Assembly: GCA_902773035.1 (NCBI GenBank) | Contig: CACYDB010000178.1 | Coordinates: 1-8,744, forward strand | Source of the DNA: an uncultured Ruminococcus sp. | GTDB lineage: Bacteria; Bacillota; Clostridia; Oscillospirales; Acutalibacteraceae | Reading direction: 5' to 3' | Length of the DNA: 8,744 nt | Part shown: in pieces, positions 1-5,960 of the stretch | Layout: each line of letters begins with the position of its first letter | How positions within the stretch are numbered: position 1 is the first letter of the stretch | The notes under the pieces: model-generated | Database searches by the model: none | Told to the model about the DNA's origin: nothing | The model's input: only the letters and a program-made list of their open reading frames with translations | Translations under genes and position numbers: made by a program

Positions 1-1065
1 TGTTCTGTGAGCGAGACGGACGGTAGATTTTCTGATAGAAGCCGCGTCAAAGGTCGCCGACTCAAGTGTGAGCGTAGTGGTGTCCTCGACGATCTCGCTG
101 TCAAGACCGCCCATAATTCCCGCGATCGCTACAGGCGTATCGCCGTTGCAAATCATCAGAGTATTCTCGTCGATGTTTCTCTCAACGCCGTCAAGAGTTG
201 TGAACTTGAACGGCTTGTCAAAGCGCTTGACTCTGATAGCGCCCACCTTGCGCGAGTCAAAGGCGTGCATAGGCTGACCCATTTCGAGCATAAGGTAGTT
301 GGTGAGGTCAGCGAGGAAGTTGATAGCTCTCATTCCGCAGTAATAAAGTCTGATTCTCATATTAACGGGGCTTACGGTACGCTTGATATTCTCAAACTGT
401 AAGCACGCGTAGCGGTAGCAGAGCTTGTCCTCGATTTTGAGGTCAACCTTATCCAAGTTATCGTAAACGCTTAAATCCTCAAGCTCAAGGGGCTTGAGCT
501 CCCTGCCTGCGAGAGCCGCGAACTCACGCGCGATTCCGTAGTGACCCCAGAGGTCGGGCCGGTTGGTGAGAGACTTGTTGTCAACCTCAAAGATAATATC
601 GTCAATTTCGTAAATGTCCTTGATATCCGTACCGTTGGGAACGTCGTCGGTGATCTCCATAATACCGGAGTTATCGTCGCTTATGCCGATTTCAGCCTCG
701 CCGCAGCACATACCGTTTGACTCATAGCCCGCGAGCTTACGCGGAGCGATCGTGATGTCGCCAATCTGAGCGCCGACCTTAGCGAAGGCGGTTTTCATAC
801 CTACTCTTACGTTAGGCGCGCCGCATACAACGTCGATCAGCTCATCCTCACCCGCGTCAACTCTTAAAAGATGAAGCTTCTTGCTGTCGGGGTGATCGAT
901 AACGGATTTGATTTCGGCGACAACAACGCCTGATAAATCCTTGCCCTTGAAGAAAATCTCATTTTCAACCTCGGCGGTCGAGAGGGAGAACTGATGAATA
1001 AGCTCAACCTTGTCAAGTCCGCTGAAATCAACAAAATCGGAAATCCAGTTCATTGATAAAAACAT
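1..1065 (-). CDS. pheT: Phenylalanyl-tRNA synthetase beta subunit (N-terminal part, cut by window edge)
   Basis: Beta chain of the cytoplasmic alpha2-beta2 enzyme that charges tRNA-Phe. The frame is open through base 1, giving 355 residues of a family usually near 800, so about the N-terminal 45% is present. Residues about 40-150 form the OB-fold tRNA-binding (EMAP-like) domain, with VCGAPNVRVGM at 80-90. NRPDLWGHYGIARE lies at 168-181. The B3/B4 editing region follows, with DLTNYLMLEMGQPMHAFD at 253-270, and ESATFDAASIRKS at 335-347 leads toward B5. The start at 1065 is chosen because an AAGGGAGG ribosome binding site, overlapping the pheS stop codon, sits 8 bases upstream. A second ATG at 1053 (MNWISDF) matches the usual family N-terminus but lacks its own site. 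Only 14 bases separate it from pheS, so the two are cotranscribed and controlled by the T-box leader. Confidence 0.97.
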   Translation of the reverse strand, partial: MFLSMNWISDFVDFSGLDKVELIHQFSLSTAEVENEIFFKGKDLSGVVVAEIKSVIDHPDSKKLHLLRVDAGEDELIDVVCGAPNVRVGMKTAFAKVGAQIGDITIAPRKLAGYESNGMCCGEAEIGISDDNSGIMEITDDVPNGTDIKDIYEIDDIIFEVDNKSLTNRPDLWGHYGIAREFAALAGRELKPLELEDLSVYDNLDKVDLKIEDKLCYRYACLQFENIKRTVSPVNMRIRLYYCGMRAINFLADLTNYLMLEMGQPMHAFDSRKVGAIRVKRFDKPFKFTTLDGVERNIDENTLMICNGDTPVAIAGIMGGLDSEIVEDTTTLTLESATFDAASIRKSTVRLAHRT

Positions 1066-1079
1066 AATCGTCGCCTCCC

Positions 1080-2135
1080 TTATTCATCGTCGTCCGTGAA
1101 CTGAGACAGAACCTTAAGACTGCCGCTGTTCAGGTCGCGTATATCTTTAACTCCGTACTTCATCATCGCGAGTCTTGTAAGACCGAGACCGAAGGCGAAG
1201 CCTGTGTACTCATCAGGGTTGATTCCGCCCTCTTTAAGAACCTCGGGGTGAATCATACCGCAGGGGCAGAGCTCAAGCCAGCCGCTGTGACCGCAGCTCG
1301 CGCAGCCGTCGCCGCCGCAGATAAGACAGTTGATATCAAGCTCAAAGCCGGGTTCTACGAAGGGGAAGAAGCCGGGGCGAAGTCTTACCTTGATATCCTT
1401 GCGGAAAACCTCCGAGAGCATTGTTTTCATAAAGTAAATGAGGTTTGAAATGCTGATGTCCTTGTCAACCATAACGCCTTCCATCTGGAAGAAGGTATTC
1501 TCGTGACTTGCGTCGGTAGCTTCGTTACGGAAGCAGCGTCCGGGGAAGATAGCCTTGATGGGAATACCGTTCTCGATCAAGCCCTTGCCGTATTTTTTGA
1601 GAATAGCGTTCTGAGCCGCTGAGGTCTGGGATTTAAGCAGCTGACCGTTCTCGAGATAGTAGGTGTCCTGCATATCTCTGGCGGGGTGATGCTTCGGAAT
1701 GTTGACCGACTCAAAGCACTCGTAGTCGGTTACGACCTCGCTGTAATCCTCGACCGTAAAGCCCATCGACTTGAACACGGTCTCGCACTGACGCTGTACA
1801 AGCGTGATCGGGTGATAAGAGCCGCGCTCCAGATCCACGGGAGTTGTGATGTCAAACTTAGGCATTGAGTCGATTTCCGCCTGGATCTCAAGCTCCTTGA
1901 GCTTTGCGGTTTTCTCCTCGATAAAATCAGTCGCCTGAGCTTTAAGCTCGTTGACGTTTTTACCGAACTCCTTGCGCTCCTCATTTGTTAAGTCCTTCAT
2001 TGATTTCATCAGACCCGTGATCGAGCCCTTTTTGCCGAGGTACGCAACCCTCAGCTTGTCCAGGTCAACGAGGTTTTTGATTCCCTCAAGGTCAGCTTCA
2101 AGCTGAGCCTTCAGACCCTTGATTCTGTCATCCAT
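1080..2135 (-). CDS. pheS: Phenylalanyl-tRNA synthetase alpha subunit
   Basis: Catalytic alpha chain of phenylalanyl-tRNA synthetase, a class II enzyme that attaches Phe to tRNA-Phe in complex with PheT. At 351 residues it is of normal length. Residues 1-90 are the charged coiled-coil arm. The motif 1 region is around 104-122 (YHPITLVQRQ). Motif 2 is FRNEATDASHENTFFQMEG at 202-220. The RPGFFPFVEPGFELDI strand is at 253-268, and motif 3, GFAFGLGLTRLAMMKYG, is at 312-328. A cysteine-rich insert at 270-292 (C270, C273, C278, C281, then C290 and C292) resembles the zinc-knuckle-like insert I recall from other Firmicute PheS proteins. The start is supported by GGAGGT six bases upstream. It is the first gene after the T-box leader and its stop overlaps the pheT ribosome binding site. 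Confidence 0.98.
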   Translation of the reverse strand: MDDRIKGLKAQLEADLEGIKNLVDLDKLRVAYLGKKGSITGLMKSMKDLTNEERKEFGKNVNELKAQATDFIEEKTAKLKELEIQAEIDSMPKFDITTPVDLERGSYHPITLVQRQCETVFKSMGFTVEDYSEVVTDYECFESVNIPKHHPARDMQDTYYLENGQLLKSQTSAAQNAILKKYGKGLIENGIPIKAIFPGRCFRNEATDASHENTFFQMEGVMVDKDISISNLIYFMKTMLSEVFRKDIKVRLRPGFFPFVEPGFELDINCLICGGDGCASCGHSGWLELCPCGMIHPEVLKEGGINPDEYTGFAFGLGLTRLAMMKYGVKDIRDLNSGSLKVLSQFTDDDE

Positions 2136-2161
2136 AGTTTTACCTCCGAAAAATAGTATGC

Positions 2162-2196
2162 AAAAAGTCCCTGTGAGAGACTTTCCTCACAGGGAC
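2162..2196 (-). terminator. T-box terminator hairpin upstream of pheS
   Basis: A perfect 11-bp stem, GTCCCTGTGAG (minus strand, 2196-2186) with CTCACAGGGAC (2177-2167), closes an 8-base loop and is followed by TTTTT at 2166-2162. It lies just after the T-box sequence, so it is the attenuator that the competing antiterminator disrupts when uncharged tRNA-Phe binds. Confidence 0.95.
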
Positions 2197-2404
2197 GAAT
2201 AATATCCGCGGTACCACCCTTGTTCTTGCAAAAGCAAACACTTTCGTGACTTGTAACGGAGTCTGCCGTCAGAGCCTACTTACAGTTCAGCCCTGCCGCT
2301 CGGAAGGGAACTTCACATCCACGGTTAAGCCTCCTCTTTCAGCCGATGGGGGAGGTCTCTTTGCGTAACCTGAGAACGCTACTTTTCTTCGTCGCCGCGT
2401 TATC
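2162..2404 (-). promoter_or_regulatory. T-box riboswitch (tRNA-Phe responsive) in the pheST leader
   Basis: Leader RNA that binds tRNA-Phe and senses whether it is charged, letting transcription continue into pheST when uncharged tRNA accumulates. Reading the minus strand: Stem I opens with the AGTA element at 2383-2380. The apical part carries AAGAGACC and GGCTGAAAG. The 3' side carries GAA-G-TTC (2314-2308) followed by CCTTCCGAGC. Aligned by eye with the glyQS leader pattern (GAA-A-GGC then AUUCUUGAGC), this makes TTC at 2310-2308 the specifier, a Phe codon. Then come AGTAGGCTCTGACGG...CCGTTA (2280-2254), the T-box AAGGGTGGTACCGCGG (2221-2206) and the terminator. The TGGT in the T-box can pair with an ACCA tRNA end. 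The start near 2404 is inferred from the promoter. Confidence 0.96.
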
Positions 2405-2411
2405 GAGATTT

Positions 2412-2440
2412 ATTTTATCACCTATTTTTAAAATTTGCAA
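2412..2440 (-). promoter_or_regulatory. Sigma-A promoter of the pheST operon
   Basis: On the minus strand TTGCAA (2440-2435) is spaced 17 bases from TAAAAT (2417-2412). The predicted transcript starts near 2404, which gives a leader of about 269 bases that contains the whole T-box structure. It lies back to back with the plsY promoter. Confidence 0.85.
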
Positions 2441-2448
2441 TACCTTTA

Positions 2449-2477
2449 TTGAAAAATTTTTCCTCTTATGATATGAT
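2449..2477 (+). promoter_or_regulatory. Sigma-A promoter of plsY
   Basis: TTGAAA (2449-2454), a 17-base spacer and TATGAT (2472-2477) make a near-consensus promoter. The transcript would start near 2484, leaving a short 5' leader of about 25 bases before plsY. Its -35 box is only 8 bases from the -35 box of the divergent pheST promoter. Confidence 0.85.
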
Positions 2478-2509
2478 TGTTATATATTGATTGAAAAGGA
2501 GACGGGTAT

Positions 2510-3199
2510 ATGGGTTTTATCCTTGTTAACTGGCATGTGTTCCTGCTTGCTTTCTTCATATCTTACATCCTCGGAAGCCTGAACTCAGCCGTAATCATCA
2601 CCAAAATCTTCACAAAGGGCGGCGACATCAGAATGATGGGCAGCGGCAACGCGGGCTTTACAAACGTACTGCGTTCCGTGGGCAAGCTTCCCGCTGTACT
2701 GACGATCATATTTGACGTGCTCAAATCTGTCGCGGCAGTCGCGATAGGCGGCTGGATCTTTATGATGCTGAGCGCGGGTATGACCGACTCGGACGCTGTC
2801 ATAAGAGTCGGCAAGTATCTCTGCGGACTTTTCTGCATTATCGGCCACAGCTTTCCTGTTTTCTTCAAGTTCAGGGGAGGCAAGGGCATTGTCACCGCAG
2901 CGTCTATGATGCTTGTGGCTGACTGGAGAGTTTTTCTTGTAATTCTCGCCACCTTCCTTATTGTATTTGTTTTGTCAAAGATCATCTCGCTCGGAAGTAT
3001 TATCTCCGCGTGTATGTTCCCTGTTTATACGATCGGCTTCTGTCTGATTGATTTCTTCTTCTTCGGCTATCCGGGCTGGTATGTATATGAGTGTACGGTT
3101 ACGGCGTTTATTATCACCGTGTTTGTTATTATCAAGCACTCCTCAAACATCAAGCGTCTTATCAGAGGCGAGGAGAAGAAGATCAGAGCCAAAAAATAA
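2510..3199 (+). CDS. plsY: Acyl-phosphate:glycerol-3-phosphate acyltransferase PlsY
   Basis: Integral membrane enzyme that moves an acyl group from acyl-phosphate (made by PlsX) to glycerol-3-phosphate, giving lysophosphatidic acid, the first step of phospholipid synthesis in most Gram-positives. Hydrophobic segments are visible near residues 8-32, 60-88, 102-118, 138-180 and 194-208. Family motifs are GSGNAGFTNVLR at 44-55 (motif 1) and GHSFPVFFKFRGGKGI at 112-127 (motif 2), followed by SLGSIISA at 160-167. The C-terminal tail KHSSNIKRLIRGEEKK (209-224) is also typical. At 229 residues it is slightly longer than the usual 195-215; some of the extra length lies in an 80-100 loop (MMLSAGMTDSDAVIRV). 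AAAAGGAG at 2494-2501, 8 bases ahead, fixes the start. plsX is not in the window. Confidence 0.96.
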   Translation: MGFILVNWHVFLLAFFISYILGSLNSAVIITKIFTKGGDIRMMGSGNAGFTNVLRSVGKLPAVLTIIFDVLKSVAAVAIGGWIFMMLSAGMTDSDAVIRVGKYLCGLFCIIGHSFPVFFKFRGGKGIVTAASMMLVADWRVFLVILATFLIVFVLSKIISLGSIISACMFPVYTIGFCLIDFFFFGYPGWYVYECTVTAFIITVFVIIKHSSNIKRLIRGEEKKIRAKK

Positions 3200-3200
3200 C

Positions 3201-3229
3201 TTGCATTTTGTATACCAAAGTATTATTAT
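3201..3229 (+). promoter_or_regulatory. Probable promoter of the HIT-phosphoribosyltransferase genes
   Basis: TTGCAT (3201-3206), 17 bases and TATTAT (3224-3229) begin two bases after the plsY stop codon. The predicted start near 3236 leaves a leader of about 30 bases. No terminator hairpin is visible between plsY and this site, so readthrough from plsY is also likely. Confidence 0.6.
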
Positions 3230-3265
3230 AAATATTGTGAAAAAATCAGAAACGGAGTATGTTTA

Positions 3266-3604
3266 ATGGATAATTGTGTTTTTTGTAAGATAATCGACGG
3301 CTCCATCCCGTCAAACAAGGTATATGAGGACGACAAAATGCTCGCCTTTCACGATATCGCGCCCGAGGCTCCAGTTCACGTTGTTATGATTCCGAAGGCT
3401 CATATCACAAGCGTTGACGCGCTCAACGCCGAGAACATCGACTATATCGCCCACATCTTCTCAAAGGCTGGCGAAATCGCCAAGTCGGTCGGACTCGAAA
3501 ACGGCTACAGAATCGTCACCAACTGCGGCGCCGACGGTGGTCAGACCGTATTCCACATTCACTTTCACCTTATGGGCGGAAAGAAACTGGGAAAGATGGT
3601 TTAA
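3266..3604 (+). CDS. HIT (histidine triad) family nucleotide-binding protein, HINT-like
   Basis: Small cytoplasmic nucleotide hydrolase of the HINT branch. Known members cleave adenosine phosphoramidates and aminoacyl-AMP, releasing AMP; the exact substrate here cannot be read from sequence. The defining triad HIHFHL is at residues 97-102 (H97, H99, H101) and is intact, preceded by GGQTVF (91-96). The N-terminus carries C4-x2-C7 (NCVFCKI) and PKAHI with H46, which matches the zinc-binding set seen in many bacterial HIT proteins. The length of 112 residues is normal. GGAG at 3254-3257 with 8-base spacing supports the start. It is followed after 3 bases by a phosphoribosyltransferase gene, so the two form a coupled pair. 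A role in nucleotide housekeeping is inferred from that pairing. Confidence 0.93.
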   Translation: MDNCVFCKIIDGSIPSNKVYEDDKMLAFHDIAPEAPVHVVMIPKAHITSVDALNAENIDYIAHIFSKAGEIAKSVGLENGYRIVTNCGADGGQTVFHIHFHLMGGKKLGKMV

Positions 3605-3607
3605 ACA

Positions 3608-4147
3608 ATGGGAAATACATATAAAATCAATATCGCGGGCTGTGAGCGCGAGCTCCCGCTCTGCGAGGTAAGCGAAAATCTTGATATTGCGGCGTTTGTA
3701 ATGTTCGGCGACGTCGAGGTAACGGAGGCTTCCGCCAGAGAGCTCCTCAAAATCGTTCCCGAGCACGACGTCATAGTTACCGCCGAGGCAAAGGGTATTC
3801 CCCTCGGCTATGAGATGGCTCGTCAGGAAAAGGGCGAGTACGTTGTTGCCCGCAAGGGCTTAAAGGTTTATATGCCCGAGTATATCAACGTTGAGGTGCG
3901 TTCGATCACAACACTTTCAATCCAGCGTCTTTACATCGGCTCGAGCGATATAAAAAAAATCAGGGATAAACGAGTTCTTATTGTAGACGACGTTATCTCA
4001 ACGGGCGAGAGTCTCGCGGCTCTCAAAAAGCTTGTTGAGAAAGCGGGCGGAAATGTTGTCGGTATGGCAGCGGTTCTCGCCGAGGGCGACGCCGTTGACA
4101 GAGATGATATCATCTACCTCGAGCAGCTGCCCGTATTTCCTAAATAA
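3608..4147 (+). CDS. Phosphoribosyltransferase family protein, adenine phosphoribosyltransferase-like
   Basis: Type I phosphoribosyltransferase fold, probably converting a purine base plus PRPP to a nucleotide and pyrophosphate. The 13-residue PRPP loop VLIVDDVISTGES lies at 123-135, with the acidic pair D127-D128. AEAKGIPLGYEMARQ (59-73) resembles the EARGF-type pyrophosphate loop of adenine phosphoribosyltransferases, and ARKGLKVYMPEY (81-92) fits the flexible hood segment. The N-terminal part (INIAGCERELPLCEV, 7-21) resembles APRT-like proteins of clostridia and archaea rather than the classical apt enzyme, from memory. Substrate is therefore uncertain: adenine is favoured, xanthine or guanine possible. 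The start lies 3 bases after the HIT stop with only a weak GGGAAAG-type site, suggesting translational coupling. If the HIT protein frees AMP and this enzyme makes AMP, both would feed purine salvage (inference). Confidence 0.85.
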   Translation: MGNTYKINIAGCERELPLCEVSENLDIAAFVMFGDVEVTEASARELLKIVPEHDVIVTAEAKGIPLGYEMARQEKGEYVVARKGLKVYMPEYINVEVRSITTLSIQRLYIGSSDIKKIRDKRVLIVDDVISTGESLAALKKLVEKAGGNVVGMAAVLAEGDAVDRDDIIYLEQLPVFPK

Positions 4148-4159
4148 ATATGATTATTC

Positions 4160-4186
4160 GGGGCTGCCGCGGTTCGCGACCGCCCC
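4160..4186 (+). other. GC-rich hairpin after the phosphoribosyltransferase gene, without a U-tract
   Basis: GGGGC (4160-4164) pairs with GCCCC (4182-4186). Two interior mismatches then lead to a further CGCG-type stem (4168-4171 with 4175-4178) and a 3-base GTT loop. The bases after it are ATTATGATTAG, with no run of T, so it is a poor intrinsic terminator. The 8-base word TATGATTA occurs on both sides (4149-4156 and 4189-4196). It may be an RNA processing or stability structure, or part of a dispersed intergenic repeat. Confidence 0.5.
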
Positions 4187-4190
4187 ATTA

Positions 4191-4241
4191 TGATTAGTTG
4201 AGAAAATCAGCCGCTAATCACTAACCACTAACAACTAATCA
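4191..4241. repeat. 10-bp perfect inverted repeat in the holA leader
   Basis: TGATTAGTTG at 4191-4200 is the exact reverse complement of CAACTAATCA at 4232-4241, with 31 bases between. The first seven bases can also pair with CTAATCA at 4214-4220, so two alternative hairpins are possible in a transcript crossing this gap. The right arm falls inside the heptad array. Confidence 0.75.
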
Positions 4242-4248
4242 CTGAACA
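4214..4248 (+). repeat. Five tandem heptads, consensus CTAAYCA
   Basis: The units are CTAATCA, CTAACCA, CTAACAA, CTAATCA and CTGAACA, one after another with no spacer. The last base of the array is the first base of the AGGGTG ribosome binding site of holA (4248-4253). On the minus strand the unit reads TGRTTAG. No promoter for holA is evident here, so the array is probably transcribed from upstream as part of the holA leader. Confidence 0.8.
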
Positions 4249-4258
4249 GGGTGATAAT

Positions 4259-5311
4259 ATGTCCGAGATCAACCGCAAGGAATTAAAACAGAATATCAAC
4301 AAGGGCGTGTTCGACAAGCTCTACCTCATTTTCGGCGAGGAAAAAATGTACGTCAGAGCCGACAGCGATTATCTGCTCGAAAAGCTCTGCGGCAAGGAGC
4401 CCTCGGAGTTCAACTTCCACAGCTTCAACAAGGACTATGACCTCGACGCTGTTGCCGTAGCCGTTCAGGTCGTGCCGTTTATGAGCCGCTATAATGTAGT
4501 AAGGATTGTCGATTTTGACCTCAACAGTCAGGCTAAGTCCGACGTTGACAGGCTCATTGACATCCTCAAAAACGCTCCCGACGGAACGGTGATAATCTTT
4601 ACAAATCCAACCTTGGAGCAGGATCCCAAGAAGCTCGGCGCGAATTTCAAGCAGCTTTTCACGTTCATTAAAAAGCACGGCACGGTCTGTCAGATCAACC
4701 GCGAGAGCGATATAAGCCTCGCCCGACAGATCGTAAAATGGGCTGATAAAAGAGATATAAAAATCGAGCAGGCTGACGCGTTCAGACTGCAGGAGTACGT
4801 CGGCGACGATCTGCACACAATCAAAAACGAGCTCGATAAGCTCTGTAATTACGTCGGCGACGGCGGCTATATCACGGGTAAGGAAATCGAGCTTCTTGTC
4901 ACAAAAAGGCTTGAGGCGAACATTTTCAGACTCACCGACGAGATCGTCGCTCAGAACAGCTCAAAGGCGTTTGAGATCCTTGACACCCTCTTTTATCAGA
5001 AAGCCGACGCCAACGAGATTATCAGTGTGATCAGTATGTCGTATATGGATTTTTACCGCGCGAGAGTCGCCGCCGAATGCGGCGAGCAGCTCTCTGTCGT
5101 CGCCAAGGATTTCGGCTACGGACGGCGTGAATTTGCTCTCAAAAACGCGGGTAAAAAGACAAGAAATATTTCCACGGAAAACCTGCGCGACAGTCTCAAC
5201 GAAATCACTCAGACTACAGCGAAGCTCAGGAGCGTTTCCGTCAACGACAGAATAATGCTCGAAACTCTCGTGTCAAAGCTCATTATGCTCGCGGGGAAAA
5301 CAGCCTTATGA
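4259..5311 (+). CDS. holA: DNA polymerase III delta subunit (clamp loader)
   Basis: Delta subunit of the clamp-loader complex, the part that binds and opens the sliding clamp so it can be placed on primed DNA. It is 350 residues, typical for the family (about 340). The N-terminal domain starts with LYLIFGEEKMYVR (21-33), the usual entry of HolA. VVRIVDFDL (80-88) and VIIFTNPTLEQDPKKLG (111-127) follow the degenerate AAA+ core. QEYVGDDLHTIKNELDKLCNYV (178-199) is the conserved lid helix, then NIFRLTDEI (221-229), and an all-helical C-terminal collar domain follows. No Walker A is seen, as expected for delta. The site AGGGTG (4248-4253) lies 5 bases ahead. The gene overlaps rnmV by four bases (ATGA). 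The repeat-rich gap upstream shows no clear promoter. Confidence 0.94.
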   Translation: MSEINRKELKQNINKGVFDKLYLIFGEEKMYVRADSDYLLEKLCGKEPSEFNFHSFNKDYDLDAVAVAVQVVPFMSRYNVVRIVDFDLNSQAKSDVDRLIDILKNAPDGTVIIFTNPTLEQDPKKLGANFKQLFTFIKKHGTVCQINRESDISLARQIVKWADKRDIKIEQADAFRLQEYVGDDLHTIKNELDKLCNYVGDGGYITGKEIELLVTKRLEANIFRLTDEIVAQNSSKAFEILDTLFYQKADANEIISVISMSYMDFYRARVAAECGEQLSVVAKDFGYGRREFALKNAGKKTRNISTENLRDSLNEITQTTAKLRSVSVNDRIMLETLVSKLIMLAGKTAL

Positions 5312-5901
5312 TTTCGCTTAAGGAGGCCGTGATTGTCGAGGGCAGATACGACAAAATCAAGCTCAGCGAGATAATCGACACGCCGATAATCGAGACTAAC
5401 GGCTTTCGCATTTTCAAGGACAAGGAAAAGCAGAGCCTTATCCGTCGGATTGCCTCAAAGCGCGGAATACTCGTGCTGACCGACAGCGACTCGGGCGGAT
5501 TTGTAATAAGAAATTTTCTTCGCGGCTTTGTGCCCGAAAGCGAGATAAAGCACGCCTATATCCCTCAGCTCAAGGGCAGGGAAAAGCGTAAGAGCGAGGA
5601 CTCAAAGGAGGGCCTGCTCGGTGTTGAGGGGGTTGACGACGAGGTCATAATCGAAGCCCTCAGAAAGAGCCCCGCTACAATAATCGGTGAGGATTCGCGC
5701 GACGCTCGCGGCGAAATCACAAAAGCCGCTCTCTACGACCTCGGACTCAGCGGCAGGGAAAACTCCAAAAAGCTACGGGAAGCGCTTCTTTATGAGCTCG
5801 GTATGCCGTCCTATTTAACAACCAACGCTATGCTCTCCGCGCTGAACTGTTTATATTCTTTAGAAGAATTAAAATCACAAATCAATAAACTATCCGAATA
5901 A
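5308..5901 (+). CDS. rnmV: Ribonuclease M5 (5S rRNA maturation, TOPRIM domain)
   Basis: Endonuclease that trims 5S rRNA precursors on both strands of the stem in low-GC Gram-positives, working on the ribosomal protein L18-bound precursor. The TOPRIM catalytic set is present: E11 in AVIVEGRYD (7-15) and D59/D61 in GILVLTDSDSGGF (53-65). ETNGFRI (29-35) and the basic-acidic stretch around 89-108 ending GLLGVEGVDDEVI also match the family. At 197 residues it is close to the usual 180-190. The start overlaps the holA stop as ATGA, so it is translationally coupled. In Bacillus rnmV sits next to ksgA; here it is paired with holA and ends an apparent plus-strand transcription unit closed by a terminator. 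Confidence 0.93.
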   Translation: MISLKEAVIVEGRYDKIKLSEIIDTPIIETNGFRIFKDKEKQSLIRRIASKRGILVLTDSDSGGFVIRNFLRGFVPESEIKHAYIPQLKGREKRKSEDSKEGLLGVEGVDDEVIIEALRKSPATIIGEDSRDARGEITKAALYDLGLSGRENSKKLREALLYELGMPSYLTTNAMLSALNCLYSLEELKSQINKLSE

Positions 5902-5907
5902 TAAATC

Positions 5908-5945
5908 ACCGCCCAAGCAATCGCCTGGGCGGTACCTTTTTATTT
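5908..5945. terminator. Hairpin terminator between convergent rnmV and the CNNM/CBS gene
   Basis: ACCGCCCA (5908-5915) pairs with TGGGCGGT (5926-5933) around a 10-base loop that can add two more pairs, then CTTTTTATTT follows at 5936-5945. This is a good intrinsic terminator for rnmV on the plus strand. On the minus strand the hairpin is followed by GATTTATTATT, so it may also stop the convergent transcript, more weakly. Confidence 0.85.
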
Positions 5946-5960
5946 ACTGTGATCGGAGCC

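Noticed and set aside
7..402. A 131-codon plus-strand open frame at the window start
   Set aside because: Antisense to pheT, whose continuous frame and motifs explain the region.
4160..4186. Intrinsic terminator of the phosphoribosyltransferase gene
   Set aside because: The stem has two mismatches and is followed by ATTATGATTAG rather than a T run, so it is reported only as a hairpin.
4214..4248. CRISPR-like tandem repeat
   Set aside because: Units are 7 bases, directly adjacent with no spacers, and no cas gene is nearby.
4283..4816. A 177-codon minus-strand open frame
   Set aside because: It is antisense to holA, which has clear family motifs and a ribosome binding site; the frame shows no recognisable domain.
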